From Nocardia huaxiensis (lineage in GTDB: Bacteria; Actinomycetota; Actinomycetes; Mycobacteriales; Mycobacteriaceae): a stretch of DNA of 64,000 bases. Shown here in pieces: positions 11,736 to 20,662 of this stretch. Where the stretch lies: NCBI RefSeq assembly GCF_013744875.1, contig NZ_CP059399.1, positions 5,332,001-5,396,000 of the forward strand, given 5' to 3'. The notes below the pieces were generated by a model, which searched no databases, was not told the origin of the DNA, and saw only the letters and a list, made by a program, of their open reading frames with translations. Positions within the stretch are counted from its first letter, which is position 1; every line of letters starts with the position of its first letter. The position numbers were made by a program, and so were the translations under genes.

Positions 11736-13342
11736 ACGACTTTCCCTGGCTGACAACGCTGTGGGCGGTTCCGCTCGGCGGAGCGCTACTGGCACTGCTG
11801 TTCCCGGCCCGCTGGCGCACCGCGGTGCGGGCCTGGGCGCTGATCGTGTCCCTCGGGACACTCGGGGTGGGGATCTGGCTGGCCTCGCAGTTCTCGCCCA
11901 AGGGTGAGCACTATCAGTTCATCGAATCGCACCAGTGGATACCGGCTTTCGGGGCGGGGTACACCCTCGGGCTCGACGGGATCGCGCTGGTGCTGGTGCT
12001 GCTCACCGCCGGGCTGATTCCGCTGCTGCTGCTTGCCGGATGGCGCGATGACCGGGAAGTCGGGTCGGGGCCGCGGGTGGTGCACTACTACGTGGCACTG
12101 ACCTTGGTGGTCGAGGCCATGGTGCTGATCTCGTTCGTGGCCTTGGACATTCTGCTGTTCTACGTGTTCTTCGAGGTCATGCTCATTCCGATGTATTTCC
12201 TCATCGGCGGGTTCGGGCCGCGCGGCGAGGACGCGGCGCTGCGGGCGCAGCGGTCGCGGGCGGCGGTGAAATTCCTGCTGTACAACCTGTTCGGCGGGTT
12301 GATCATGCTCGCGGCGGTCATCGGACTGTATGTGCTGACCGCGCGCGAGAAGCTCGGGCCGAACGGGGGCGGCACCTTCGACTTCCGCACCGTCATGGAG
12401 GCCGCCAACTCCGGGCAGCTCGGCGCCGGGCCGGTGGTGTTGAACGCGCTGTTCCTCGGATTCATGTTCGCGTTCGCGGTGAAAGCGCCGCTGTGGCCGC
12501 TGCACACCTGGCTGCCCGATGCCGCCGTGGCCGCGACACCGGCCAGCGCGGTGCTCATGATGGCCATCGTCGACAAGGTCGGCACCTTCGGCATGCTGCG
12601 CTACTGCCTGCTGCTGTTCCCCACGGCCGCAGCCGATTACGCGGCGGTCATCTGCGTGCTCGCGGTCATCGGGATCATCTACGGGGCGCTGCTGGCCATC
12701 GGGCAGACCGATGTCATGCGCCTGATCGCCTACACCTCGATCTCGCACTTCGGGTTCATCATTCTCGGCATCTTCGCACTCACCACCCAGGGCGGGACCG
12801 GGGCGACGCTGTACATGGTCAACCACGGCATCTCCACCGCGGCCCTGTTCCTCATCGCGGGATTCCTGGTCTCGCGCCGGGGAACCCGGCTCATCGCCGA
12901 CTACGGCGGGGTGCAGAAGGTCGCGCCGATCCTGGCGGGCACGTTCTTCATCGCCGGTCTGGCCACCCTGTCGCTGCCGGGCCTGGCACCGTTCATCAGC
13001 GAATTCCTCGTGCTGATCGGCACCTTCACCCGCTACCCGGTCGCAGCGATTCTCGCCTCCACGGCTTTGGTGCTGGCGGCGCTGTACGTGCTGTGGATGT
13101 ACCAGCGGATGATGACCGGTCCGGTGAAGTCGGGCAACGAACGCATCTACGATCTGCTGCCGCGCGAACTGCTGGTGGTGGTGCCGCTGCTCGGGGCGCT
13201 GCTGTTCCTGGGCTTCTACCCCAAACCCGTGCTCGACGCGGTGGATCCGGCCGTCACCCACACCCTCACCACCATCGGACAGCATGATCCGGCGCCGGCG
13301 GTCAAGCCGGAGGCCTCGCCCACAGGAGGTACGCACAAGTGA
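11732..13342 (+). CDS. nuoM: NADH-quinone oxidoreductase subunit M
   Basis: A 536-residue antiporter-like subunit. It contains the family elements [37 protein letters not shown] and [15 protein letters not shown], covering the essential glutamate and lysine residues of the proton path. The only start giving the usual N-terminus ([10 protein letters not shown]) is TTG at 11732, overlapping the nuoL stop as TTGA, with GGTGAGG just upstream; translation is probably coupled to nuoL. The stop overlaps the GTG of nuoN. Confidence 0.94.
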   Translation: MNDFPWLTTLWAVPLGGALLALLFPARWRTAVRAWALIVSLGTLGVGIWLASQFSPKGEHYQFIESHQWIPAFGAGYTLGLDGIALVLVLLTAGLIPLLLLAGWRDDREVGSGPRVVHYYVALTLVVEAMVLISFVALDILLFYVFFEVMLIPMYFLIGGFGPRGEDAALRAQRSRAAVKFLLYNLFGGLIMLAAVIGLYVLTAREKLGPNGGGTFDFRTVMEAANSGQLGAGPVVLNALFLGFMFAFAVKAPLWPLHTWLPDAAVAATPASAVLMMAIVDKVGTFGMLRYCLLLFPTAAADYAAVICVLAVIGIIYGALLAIGQTDVMRLIAYTSISHFGFIILGIFALTTQGGTGATLYMVNHGISTAALFLIAGFLVSRRGTRLIADYGGVQKVAPILAGTFFIAGLATLSLPGLAPFISEFLVLIGTFTRYPVAAILASTALVLAALYVLWMYQRMMTGPVKSGNERIYDLLPRELLVVVPLLGALLFLGFYPKPVLDAVDPAVTHTLTTIGQHDPAPAVKPEASPTGGTHK

Positions 13343-14970
13343 GCGGCACACCCCTGATCCTCGCTGCGGCCACCGTGCCCGCACCCTCCATCGAATACCG
13401 GCAACTCTCGCCCATGCTCATCGTGTTCGGCGTCGCGGTGGTCATGGTGCTGGTGGAAGCGTTCGCGCCCAGGCGATCCCGATACCCGCTGCACCTGATC
13501 CTCGGGCTCGGCGGACTCGGGGTCGCGCTCGGCGCGGTCATCGGATTGCGCGGCATCAACAACACCGTCGTCGTCGGCGCGGTCGCCATCGACGGGGTGA
13601 CCCTGTTCCTGCAGGGCACCATTCTCGTGGTGTCCATCCTCGGACTGCTGTTCATCGCCGAACGCCGCGCCGACCGCATGCCCATGCGGCGCGAAGGACC
13701 CGGCACCTGGAGCCTGGCCGCCGCCGAAGGCGAAACCCCGCGCGGGGTGGACGCGTTCACCCCGCAGGCCGCCTCCATGCCCGGCAGCTCCGACGAACGC
13801 GCCGCCGCCCGAGCCGGAATCGCCACCACCGAGGTCTTCCCGCTCACGATGTTCGCGGTCGCCGGGCTCATGCTGTTCCCGGCCTCCAACGACCTGCTGA
13901 CCATGTTCATCGCGTTGGAAGTGCTGTCGCTGCCGCTGTATCTGCTGTGCGGGCTCGCCCGGCGACGCCGGCTGCTGTCACAGGAAGCGGCGCTGAAGTA
14001 CTTCCTGCTCGGCGCGTTCTCCTCGGCGTTCTTCCTCTACGGCATGGCACTGCTGTACGGGTACGCGGGCAGCATCCGGCTGTCCGGCATCGCCGATGCC
14101 GTTGCGCGCGACCAGAGTTCCTCGCACACCCTGGCCATCCTCGGGGTCGCCATGCTCGCCGTCGGCCTGCTGTTCAAGATCGGTGCGGTGCCGTTCCAAT
14201 CCTGGGTGCCCGACGTCTACCAGGGCGCACCCACCCCGATCACCGCGTGGATGGCCGCCGCCACCAAGATCGCGGCAGTCGGTGCACTGTTGCGCGTGCT
14301 GTACATCGCCGTGCCCGGCCTGCGCGACGACTGGCGTCCGGTGCTGGCCGCCATCGCCATCGCCACCATGGTCGTCGGCGCGGTCCTGGCCATCACCCAG
14401 ACCGACATGAAACGCATGCTCGCCTATTCCTCGGTCGCCCACGCCGGTTTCATCCTCACCGCCCTCGTGGCCGCCAACACCGCCGGTGTCTCCTCGGTCC
14501 TGTTCTACCTGGCCGTCTACGGCTTCGGCACCCTCGGCGCGTTCGCCGTGGTCAGCCTGGTCCGCGACGAACACGGCGACGAGGCGACAACCCTGTCCGC
14601 CTGGGCCGGCATGGGCCGGCGCTCCCCCTGGCTGGCCACCATCTTCTCCCTGTTCCTGCTCTCCTTCGCCGGCATCCCCCTCACCAGCGGCTTCATCGCC
14701 AAATTCGCGGTCTTCGAGGCCGCATCCTCCGGCGGCGCAACACCTCTGGTGATCGTCGGCGTCATCACCAGCGCCATCGCCGCCTTCTTCTACATCCGCG
14801 TCATCGTCCTCATGTTCTTCACCGACGCCCCCGCCACCCCACCCACCCTGGTCTCCCCGACCCTGACCACCACCGTCATCGCCCTCACCGCCGCAGCAAC
14901 TCTGGTCCTCGGCATCTTCCCCCAGCCCCTGCTGGACCTCGCCGAGAACGCCGCCACCTTCGCCCGGTAA
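13339..14970 (+). CDS. nuoN: NADH-quinone oxidoreductase subunit N
   Basis: A 543-residue antiporter-like subunit, last gene of the nuo operon. Typical segments are LFIALEVLSLPLYLLCG, EAALKYFLLGAFSSAFFLYG, GAVPFQSWVPDVYQGAPTP and MLAYSSVAHAGFIL. A hydrophilic insert at about residues 110-155 (REGPGTWSLAAAEGE) separates early helices, as in other Actinobacteria. GTG at 13339 is preceded by AGGAGGT at a good distance. A strong hairpin follows 13 bases after the stop. Confidence 0.95.
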   Translation: MSGTPLILAAATVPAPSIEYRQLSPMLIVFGVAVVMVLVEAFAPRRSRYPLHLILGLGGLGVALGAVIGLRGINNTVVVGAVAIDGVTLFLQGTILVVSILGLLFIAERRADRMPMRREGPGTWSLAAAEGETPRGVDAFTPQAASMPGSSDERAAARAGIATTEVFPLTMFAVAGLMLFPASNDLLTMFIALEVLSLPLYLLCGLARRRRLLSQEAALKYFLLGAFSSAFFLYGMALLYGYAGSIRLSGIADAVARDQSSSHTLAILGVAMLAVGLLFKIGAVPFQSWVPDVYQGAPTPITAWMAAATKIAAVGALLRVLYIAVPGLRDDWRPVLAAIAIATMVVGAVLAITQTDMKRMLAYSSVAHAGFILTALVAANTAGVSSVLFYLAVYGFGTLGAFAVVSLVRDEHGDEATTLSAWAGMGRRSPWLATIFSLFLLSFAGIPLTSGFIAKFAVFEAASSGGATPLVIVGVITSAIAAFFYIRVIVLMFFTDAPATPPTLVSPTLTTTVIALTAAATLVLGIFPQPLLDLAENAATFAR

Positions 14971-14983
14971 CCCCGCACCACCG

Positions 14984-15014
14984 ACAGGCCCGTCGTGACA
15001 CACGACGGGCCTGT
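14984..15014 (+). terminator. Hairpin after nuoN
   Basis: A perfect 14-bp inverted repeat (ACAGGCCCGTCGTG and its complement) with a three-base loop ACA. It begins 13 bases after the nuoN stop and ends 33 bases before the convergent TetR gene stop, so it could stop transcription from both sides. There is no U tract, which is usual for actinobacterial terminators. Confidence 0.8.
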
Positions 15015-15047
15015 TCGCTGTCCGCGGGACAGCGCGGGATTGTGGCG

Positions 15048-15698
15048 TCAGGGTCGGGCGGTCGCGGCGGCGTATCTGGCTTCCAGACCGTCGAGCAGGG
15101 CCGTCAGGCCGGTGTCGAAAGCTGTTCGGGCGATGGCGGATTCGCGGTCGGCGAGCAGGTGGGCCTGGTTGAGGTGGGGGTAGTCGGCGGCGTAGACGGT
15201 GGTGTCGGCGGGGAAACCGGCGGCGAAGGAGCCCAGGGCCGAGCCGGTGATGAAGTAGCGCATGAGGATTGCCACCGAGGTGGCCTGGGGGCGGGGCCAG
15301 CCGGCGGCCAGGAGGCCGCCGTAGACGGCGTCGGCCATGCGCAGGGCGTGCGGGCGGCGGCCGGGGCCGCTGGCCAGGGCGGGGACCACATTGGGGTGGG
15401 CGGTGATGACGTCGCGATAGGCGTGGGCCCAGCGGTCCAGGGCGGTGCGCCAGTCGCGGTTGCCGGGGCCCAGGGCGTCGAACATGGCGGTGTCGACCTT
15501 GCTGAGGACGGTGTCGACGACGGCGTCGATGAGTTCGTCCTTGGTGCCGACGTGGTTGTAGAGCGAGGGGCCCTGTACGCCCAGGACGGTGGCCAGGCGG
15601 CGAGTGGAGACCGCGGTCAGCCCTTCGGCGTCGATGAGTTCGAGGGCGGCGGCGATGATGCGGTCACGGCTCAGGAGCGGGCGGCGGGGCCGGGCCAC
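15048..15698 (-). CDS. TetR/AcrR family transcriptional regulator
   Basis: A 216-residue repressor-type protein. The N-terminal helix-turn-helix covers about residues 10-55 (LSRDRIIAAALELIDAEGL ... VSTRRLATVLGVQGPSLYNHV), with a C-terminal ligand/dimer domain of the TetR_C class. GTG at 15698 is chosen because GAGAGG lies nine bases upstream and residues begin with the usual basic stretch (ARPRRPLLSRDR). It is divergent from the secreted lipase gene at 15885, and two related palindromes lie between them, so it probably represses itself and the lipase. Its inducer is unknown. Confidence 0.9.
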   Translation of the reverse strand: MARPRRPLLSRDRIIAAALELIDAEGLTAVSTRRLATVLGVQGPSLYNHVGTKDELIDAVVDTVLSKVDTAMFDALGPGNRDWRTALDRWAHAYRDVITAHPNVVPALASGPGRRPHALRMADAVYGGLLAAGWPRPQATSVAILMRYFITGSALGSFAAGFPADTTVYAADYPHLNQAHLLADRESAIARTAFDTGLTALLDGLEARYAAATARP

Positions 15699-15732
15699 AG
15701 AATCGATCCTCTCGATCAGTGCTGGGTCACAA

Positions 15733-15753
15733 AAACCTTGCAGCGCTAGTTTA
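15733..15753. promoter_or_regulatory. Operator-like repeat, copy 1 (TetR/lipase intergenic region)
   Basis: AAACCTTGCAGCGCTAGTTTA is closely similar to the near-palindrome at 15774 (core TTGCA-x-x-GCTAGTTT). The two start 41 bp apart, about four helical turns, on the same face of the DNA. Confidence 0.55.
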
Positions 15754-15773
15754 GCCGTCTTACGCTCGACCGG

Positions 15774-15794
15774 AAAACTTGCACTGCTAGTTTT
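15774..15794. promoter_or_regulatory. Operator-like palindrome, copy 2 (TetR/lipase intergenic region)
   Basis: A 21-bp near-perfect palindrome with arms AAAACT-x-GCA and TGC-x-AGTTTT. Size, symmetry and location between divergent genes fit a TetR operator. Confidence 0.65.
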
Positions 15795-15884
15795 TGCAGG
15801 TCGCCGCGCTCCGGCAGCAAATCCGCACCGCCACAAGGTGATTCGAGAATCGCGCGCGGGCGGCCACGAGACGAAAGGCTGTCC

Positions 15885-17030
15885 ATGAAGGTCACCAAGC
15901 ACAGCGCAGCGCTGCTGGCCACCACCGTCGCGGCGATCACGGCACTGACGATGGCATTCGGCGGCGTCGCCGCGGCCACGCCCGCCGAGATCCCGCCCAC
16001 CGCACAGGGGCTCGCCGACGCCATCACCGCCGGGCTGAACCCGCTGCCCGGCGGTCGGCGCGCGACCGCGATCGTGGACACCGGCAGCAGTTCGGGCTCC
16101 GCCGGCGTCAGCCACGCCTCGGCCGCGGTCGGCGAAGGTCCCGAGCAGGATGCGTTCCTGGCCGCCTTCGGCTACAGCCTGCTGCACCCCGACGCCGCCC
16201 CGCCCGGCGCCAACCGCTGGGACTGCAAACCCTCCGCGACGCACCCGGAACCGGTGGTGCTCGTGCACGGCACCTGGCTCAATGCCTACGACACCTTCGC
16301 GTATCTGTCCCCGCAGCTGGCCAAGGCCGGATACTGCGTGTTCACCTTCAACTTCGGGCGCTCGAATCTGTTGCAGGGCGGCGGCATCGGCTCGATCATG
16401 CCCGGCGTCTACGGCGTCGGACCGATGGAGGACTCCGCGGCGCAGCTCGCCGATTTCGTCGACCAGGTGCGCACCGCCACCGGCGTGGCGAAGGTCGACG
16501 TGGTCGCCCACTCCCAGGGCGGGCCGGTCGCCCGCCAGTACCTGAAATTCAACGGCGGCGCCGAAAAGGTCGACCAGCTGGTCACTTTCGGCGCCACCCA
16601 TCACGGCACCTCGCTGCTGGGCTTCGCCACCATCGGCCGCATCATGACCAATATCGGACTGGACATCCTCGGCTTCTATCAGCCGATCATCGGCCCCGCC
16701 AATATCCAGCAGGTCGTCGGAAGCTCCTTCTATGCCAAGCTCAATGCCGACGGCGACACCCTGCCCGGCATCCGCTACACCGCCATCGCCACCACCCACG
16801 ACGAAGTCTCCAACCCCTACGAGTGGACCTTCCTCACCGCCGGGCCCGACGCCACCGTCGACAACATCACCGTGCAGGCCGGTTGCGAACAGGACATCTC
16901 CGACCACCTGACGCTCATGTACTCCCCGCGCGCGACCGCGCTGGCACTGCAGGCCCTGGACCCCGCCACGCCGCGCACCATCCCGTGCACCTTCAACCCC
17001 TGGTTCTTCGGCGGCGGCGGACACCTCTGA
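15885..17030 (+). CDS. Secreted lipase/esterase (alpha/beta hydrolase, class 2 lipase type)
   Basis: A 381-residue exported hydrolase expected to cleave lipid esters outside the cell. Residues 1 to ~31 form a signal peptide (basic MKVTKH, hydrophobic core, AAA cleavage region). The oxyanion-hole segment VVLVHGTW is near residue 125; the nucleophile is Ser210 in AHSQGG; an Asp and a His (in EQDISDHL) are available for the triad. A low-complexity linker precedes the catalytic domain. It is separated from a divergent TetR gene by a palindrome-bearing region. Exact substrate cannot be read from sequence. Confidence 0.88.
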   Translation: MKVTKHSAALLATTVAAITALTMAFGGVAAATPAEIPPTAQGLADAITAGLNPLPGGRRATAIVDTGSSSGSAGVSHASAAVGEGPEQDAFLAAFGYSLLHPDAAPPGANRWDCKPSATHPEPVVLVHGTWLNAYDTFAYLSPQLAKAGYCVFTFNFGRSNLLQGGGIGSIMPGVYGVGPMEDSAAQLADFVDQVRTATGVAKVDVVAHSQGGPVARQYLKFNGGAEKVDQLVTFGATHHGTSLLGFATIGRIMTNIGLDILGFYQPIIGPANIQQVVGSSFYAKLNADGDTLPGIRYTAIATTHDEVSNPYEWTFLTAGPDATVDNITVQAGCEQDISDHLTLMYSPRATALALQALDPATPRTIPCTFNPWFFGGGGHL

Positions 17031-17077
17031 CCGGGACGCCCGCTCGAGCCGAAATGCCCACCTGCGAGGATCGACGC

Positions 17078-17992
17078 GTGCGCGTTCTCGTCACCGGTGC
17101 GGCCGGATACCTCGGGCGGGCGGTCGTGTCCGCGCTGGCCGCCGAACACGAGCCGATTGCCCTGGTGCACAGGCCCGCCGAACCCATCGCGGGCGCGGCG
17201 GAGATCCACGTCGCCGATCTGCTCGACCCGGCGGCACTGCGGCGCGCGATGACCGGCGTGCAGGCGGTGTGCCATCTGGCGGGCCTGGGCAACGCCCGCC
17301 AATCACTCGCGCACCCGCTGGCCTACTTCCGGGTCAATACCGCGGGCACGACGGCCCTGCTCGAAGCCATGGCTGCCGAACGCGTCGAACACCTCGTCTT
17401 CGCCTCCACCGCAGCCATTTACGCCACGACCGAGCACACGCCGCTCGACGAATCCGCGCCCGATGATCCCGCCAACCCGTACGCGAGCAGCAAACTGGCC
17501 GCCGAATGGGCGATCGAAGCCCAGGCCCGCACCGGCGCACTCGCGGCAACCGTGCTGCGGCTGATGAACCTCACCGGCGGTCACGACCCCAACCCCACCC
17601 GCCTGATTCCCCGCGCCCTCGCCGCCGCGGCGGGCGCCGGCGCACTGGCGATCAACGGCGACGGCACCGCCCGACGCGACTATCTGCACGTGGACGACGC
17701 GGCCCAAGCCGTCATCGCCGCCCTGCACCCTGCGCCCGCACCCGGCACCGCCCGCCGCTACAACATCGGCAGTGGCTGCGGGACAAGCATTCTCGACATC
17801 GTCGCAGCCGCCGAGCGAGTAACCGGCCGCCCGGTCCCGCTGACATACCGGCCCGCCGCGCCCGAACCCGCGGTCCTGATCGCCGATCCCGGCAAGGCCA
17901 AGGCCGAACTCGGCTGGGCACCACGCTATTCGGACATCGACGCCCTGATGCGCGAAACCTGGTCGAGGATGATTCAGAACCCCTCGGTGTGA
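17078..17992 (+). CDS. NAD-dependent epimerase/dehydratase (extended SDR)
   Basis: A 304-residue Rossmann-fold protein starting with VRVLVTGAAGYLG (GxxGxxG nucleotide-binding motif). The catalytic Tyr-x3-Lys is in NPYASSKLAAEW, and RRDYLHVDDAAQAV is typical of nucleotide-sugar epimerases. GTG at 17078 has GCGAGGA seven bases upstream and gives the normal N-terminus; the upstream ATG at 17054 would add eight residues. It lies 47 bases after the lipase in the same direction. The precise sugar or steroid substrate is undetermined. Confidence 0.88.
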   Translation: MRVLVTGAAGYLGRAVVSALAAEHEPIALVHRPAEPIAGAAEIHVADLLDPAALRRAMTGVQAVCHLAGLGNARQSLAHPLAYFRVNTAGTTALLEAMAAERVEHLVFASTAAIYATTEHTPLDESAPDDPANPYASSKLAAEWAIEAQARTGALAATVLRLMNLTGGHDPNPTRLIPRALAAAAGAGALAINGDGTARRDYLHVDDAAQAVIAALHPAPAPGTARRYNIGSGCGTSILDIVAAAERVTGRPVPLTYRPAAPEPAVLIADPGKAKAELGWAPRYSDIDALMRETWSRMIQNPSV

Positions 17993-18002
17993 TCTACCGG
18001 TC

Positions 18003-18455
18003 TCAGCGGTTGGCCTGCAGCCGCACCATGCGTTCGGCGCGCTGCTTGAGCGCCACGTTCAACCGCGCGAAAGCCGTGCCGGAGTTGGTGATCGCCTCAC
18101 GCGTGCACCACACGAACAGTCCCGAGAAGCGGGCGCTGTGCTCGAGGCGGGTGCGCCGGCCGGGCAGCGGGGTGAGGGCGAAACGGTGTTCGCTGTCGAA
18201 CAGGCCCGGCAGCAGCAGGCGATTGAGCCAGCGCAGTTCGCGGCAGGGGTCGGCGGTGAGGACCTCGGGTTCGAAGGTCAATTCCTTGCCGTGGACGGGC
18301 ACCATGCGCAGTTTCAACCGGGAGCCGGCGCGCAGATCGCCGAAGGCTTCGACGATGAAGGGGTTCCACCGCGGGTACTGATCGAGGTCGGTGAGGACCT
18401 GCCAGACGTAGTCGGGAGACGCGTCGATCTCGATCCAGGTGCTGATCTCACGCAT
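18003..18455 (-). CDS. SRPBCC (START/polyketide-cyclase-like) family protein
   Basis: A 150-residue small-ligand-binding helix-grip protein. The family pattern is visible: ISTWIEIDASPDYVWQVLTD at the start, YPRWNPF near residue 27, then beta-rich segments and a C-terminal long helix (ITNSGTAFARLNVALKQRAE). No catalytic role can be assigned. It is transcribed away from the TetR gene at 18612, and a perfect 22-bp palindrome sits in the shared promoter region. Confidence 0.85.
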   Translation of the reverse strand: MREISTWIEIDASPDYVWQVLTDLDQYPRWNPFIVEAFGDLRAGSRLKLRMVPVHGKELTFEPEVLTADPCRELRWLNRLLLPGLFDSEHRFALTPLPGRRTRLEHSARFSGLFVWCTREAITNSGTAFARLNVALKQRAERMVRLQANR

Positions 18456-18526
18456 TGGGGGACTTCAACTTTCGAGGAGGGGGTGTGCGATGCGGTGAGG
18501 CCATCGCCTGCCCACCCCGGCCAATA

Positions 18527-18548
18527 AAACGAGACGCGCGTCTCGTTT
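18527..18548. promoter_or_regulatory. Perfect palindromic operator between SRPBCC gene and TetR gene
   Basis: An 11+11 bp perfect palindrome, arm AAACGAGACGC. A degenerate second site (AAAACG...GTCTCGTT) occurs at 18581-18598 just before the TetR start. Presence of two GTCTCGTT half-sites in a 156-bp divergent promoter supports control by the adjacent TetR protein. Confidence 0.75.
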
Positions 18549-18611
18549 GTCCGAGTATGCGCCGCTCATACCCACTTGTCAAAACGCAACGTCTCGTTCT
18601 TAGAATGACTC

Positions 18612-19205
18612 ATGCCGACGCATTCCACGCCGAAACCGCGTACTGCCCGCTCCCGCAAGGAGATTCTGGACGCGGCCTTCGAACTGGCGATGGCCCACGG
18701 CTACGCGAAACTCACCATGGAGGGTGTCGCCGCGCGCGCCCGCGTCGGAAAGCAGACCATCTACCGCTGGTGGCCCTCGAAAGCCGCACTGGCCCTGGAT
18801 GTCCTCAACGACCGGATCGGCGCGACCACCGACTTCCCCGACACCGGTGATATCGCCGCCGACCTCACCACCCAGATCACCGCCGTCGCCAACCTGTTCA
18901 ACAGCCCGATGGCGCCGATCTTCCGGGGAGTCATCGCCGATGCCCAATCCGATCTCCGTGTCGCCGAAGCCGTCGCCGCCACCTTCCTCGGCCCCCGCGC
19001 CGATGCCTGCGCCACCCGCCTGGACCGCGCCGTCGCCGCAGGCCAGATCCGCGACGACATCCCCACCGCCGACATGGTCGAACTGCTCTACGGCCCGCTC
19101 TACTACCGAGTCCTGCTGCGCGGCCTGACCCTGACCACCGACCACGCCATCACCGCCCTGCACTCGGTCCTGGAAGGGCTGGCCCGCAAACCGAATCCGG
19201 CCTGA
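18612..19205 (+). CDS. TetR/AcrR family transcriptional regulator
   Basis: A 197-residue regulator. The DNA-binding domain spans about residues 12-60 (RKEILDAAFELAMAHGY ... KQTIYRWWPSKAALALDVL), and the C-terminal part matches the TetR_C_16/YxaF-like class of short regulators. The start ATG at 18612 has little Shine-Dalgarno and may be close to the transcription start. It probably binds the palindrome at 18527 and controls the divergent SRPBCC gene and itself. Confidence 0.9.
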   Translation: MPTHSTPKPRTARSRKEILDAAFELAMAHGYAKLTMEGVAARARVGKQTIYRWWPSKAALALDVLNDRIGATTDFPDTGDIAADLTTQITAVANLFNSPMAPIFRGVIADAQSDLRVAEAVAATFLGPRADACATRLDRAVAAGQIRDDIPTADMVELLYGPLYYRVLLRGLTLTTDHAITALHSVLEGLARKPNPA

Positions 19206-19275
19206 GCGCACACAAATCGCGCTCACAGCGTCGAAATGGCGGATTCGGCGTCGATAGTGTGCGCTCAGGCCGGAT
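19195..19275. repeat. 81-bp element with perfect 18-bp terminal inverted repeats
   Basis: The arms are ATCCGGCCTGAGCGCACA (19195-19212) and its exact complement (19258-19275), separated by 45 bases. The left arm contains the last codons and stop of the TetR gene; the right arm ends three bases before the stop of the convergent regulator gene. It may act as a bidirectional terminator, or be a small palindromic repeat; no flanking target duplication is evident. Confidence 0.6.
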
Positions 19276-19278
19276 CGG

Positions 19279-20460
19279 CTACAGGCTGATGCCGAGCCAG
19301 CGGGCGAACGCGCCGAGACTGTCGGTGCGGCGGCGTTCGGCGGCGGCGATGGCATAGAGAGTCTCGCGGACGGTGGGGTGCAGGCGAGTCTGCTGGGGGG
19401 CGGTGCGGCGGGCCAGGGTCAGGGCGCGCAGGGCCTGGTCGGGGTGGCCGGCCAGGACCCAGGCGCGGGCATTGTCCTGCCAGTGGTGGCCGGCGCGGGG
19501 CGGGGCGATATCGGGTGGCAGCAGCAGGGTCGCGCCGTCGCGGGCCGCCCTGCCGGGGTCGCCCGCTTCGAGTTCGACGGCGCAGGAATGGATTTCGACA
19601 TTGCCGGGACCGAACAGGGTGCCGTAGAGGTCGGATTCGCGGGGCATGGGCGCGGCGAGGTCGCGGGCCTCGGTGATGTGGGTGCGCGCCAAGTCGAGGT
19701 TGCGGGCGCGGGCGGCGACGATGGCGGCGCGCAGATGGCCGTAACCGCGCAGGACGCACTCGGATTCGCTGTCCCCGCGAATCAGGGCCAGGCCCTGCTC
19801 GACCAGTGCCATGGCGACCTCGGTGGAGCCGTGCGTCATGAGCAGCCGGGCCCGCTTCATCAGACTGCGCACCGCGAACAGCGGGTCCTGGGTGTGCGCG
19901 GCCGCCCAGTCGAGGCGGTCGAGTACCAGCGCGGTCAGCGAGGTGTATCCCAGTCGCCCGCACGCCCCTTCGGCCACGATGTAGGCCGCGCAGAGCATAG
20001 TGAACGCCTGCTCACGCTCGCGGTCGTCGCGGGCCGCCTCCAGCGTGCCGTGCAGTTGCCGGATCAGGATGGGCAGCAGGGCCAGTGCGTGCCGGGTGCG
20101 GTCGCCACGCAAGGCCGTCTCGATATCGGAGAGGTCGCTGCGCAGCCGGGCCGGCTCGGGCGGGTCGAGCGCGCGCACGAACGCGCCTTCGGCCAGCACC
20201 GCCCGCAGATCGGTCAGTCCCTCGAGCGGGCCGTCCTCCTCGAGCGTCGCGTAATACGGCGTGCCCATGAGATATTCGGGCTCGACCCCCAGTGCCCGCG
20301 CGGCCGCGGCCACGAATCCGGGTGAGGCGGGCTCGCGTCCCTGCTCGACCGCGCGCACCATGCTCGCGCTGTATCCCGCCCGATTGGCGAGCTGAGTCTG
20401 GGTCAGGCCCGCCAACTTTCGTTCGGCACTGATCCGTTCGCCCACACTCACAAACGCCAT
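19279..20460 (-). CDS. XRE-type helix-turn-helix regulator with helical-repeat C-terminal domain
   Basis: A 393-residue cytoplasmic regulator. Residues ~3-60 form a Cro/CI-type HTH (ISAERKLAGLTQTQLANRAG ... SMVRAVEQGREP). The remaining ~330 residues are alpha-helical, rich in Ala, Leu and Arg, with the look of TPR-like repeats seen in many actinobacterial XRE regulators. ATG at 20460 starts directly at MAFVSVGERI; an extension to 20499 would add 13 residues without domain support. It is divergent from the resolvase-like gene at 20663. Confidence 0.85.
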   Translation of the reverse strand: MAFVSVGERISAERKLAGLTQTQLANRAGYSASMVRAVEQGREPASPGFVAAAARALGVEPEYLMGTPYYATLEEDGPLEGLTDLRAVLAEGAFVRALDPPEPARLRSDLSDIETALRGDRTRHALALLPILIRQLHGTLEAARDDREREQAFTMLCAAYIVAEGACGRLGYTSLTALVLDRLDWAAAHTQDPLFAVRSLMKRARLLMTHGSTEVAMALVEQGLALIRGDSESECVLRGYGHLRAAIVAARARNLDLARTHITEARDLAAPMPRESDLYGTLFGPGNVEIHSCAVELEAGDPGRAARDGATLLLPPDIAPPRAGHHWQDNARAWVLAGHPDQALRALTLARRTAPQQTRLHPTVRETLYAIAAAERRRTDSLGAFARWLGISL

Positions 20461-20662
20461 GGTGAAGCCTCGATCCGGGCGGGCTGCGGCTGCTCCCACG
20501 CATCGAGCGTATCGGCAATCGGTGCGGCCCGCGCGGGAAACCGGGCTTGCCGCAGGCTTACTGGCACCGAACTGTCACTCCAGCCGCACTCATTGTGTGA
20601 GGCTCTATACCCGCTGAGTTCGTCCCTGGTTCGCGGTCACCCCGTCAGGAGAGCTACCACGT

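Noticed and set aside
10047..11861. 604-codon open frame antisense to nuoL
   Set aside because: Shadow of nuoL; no recognisable protein features.
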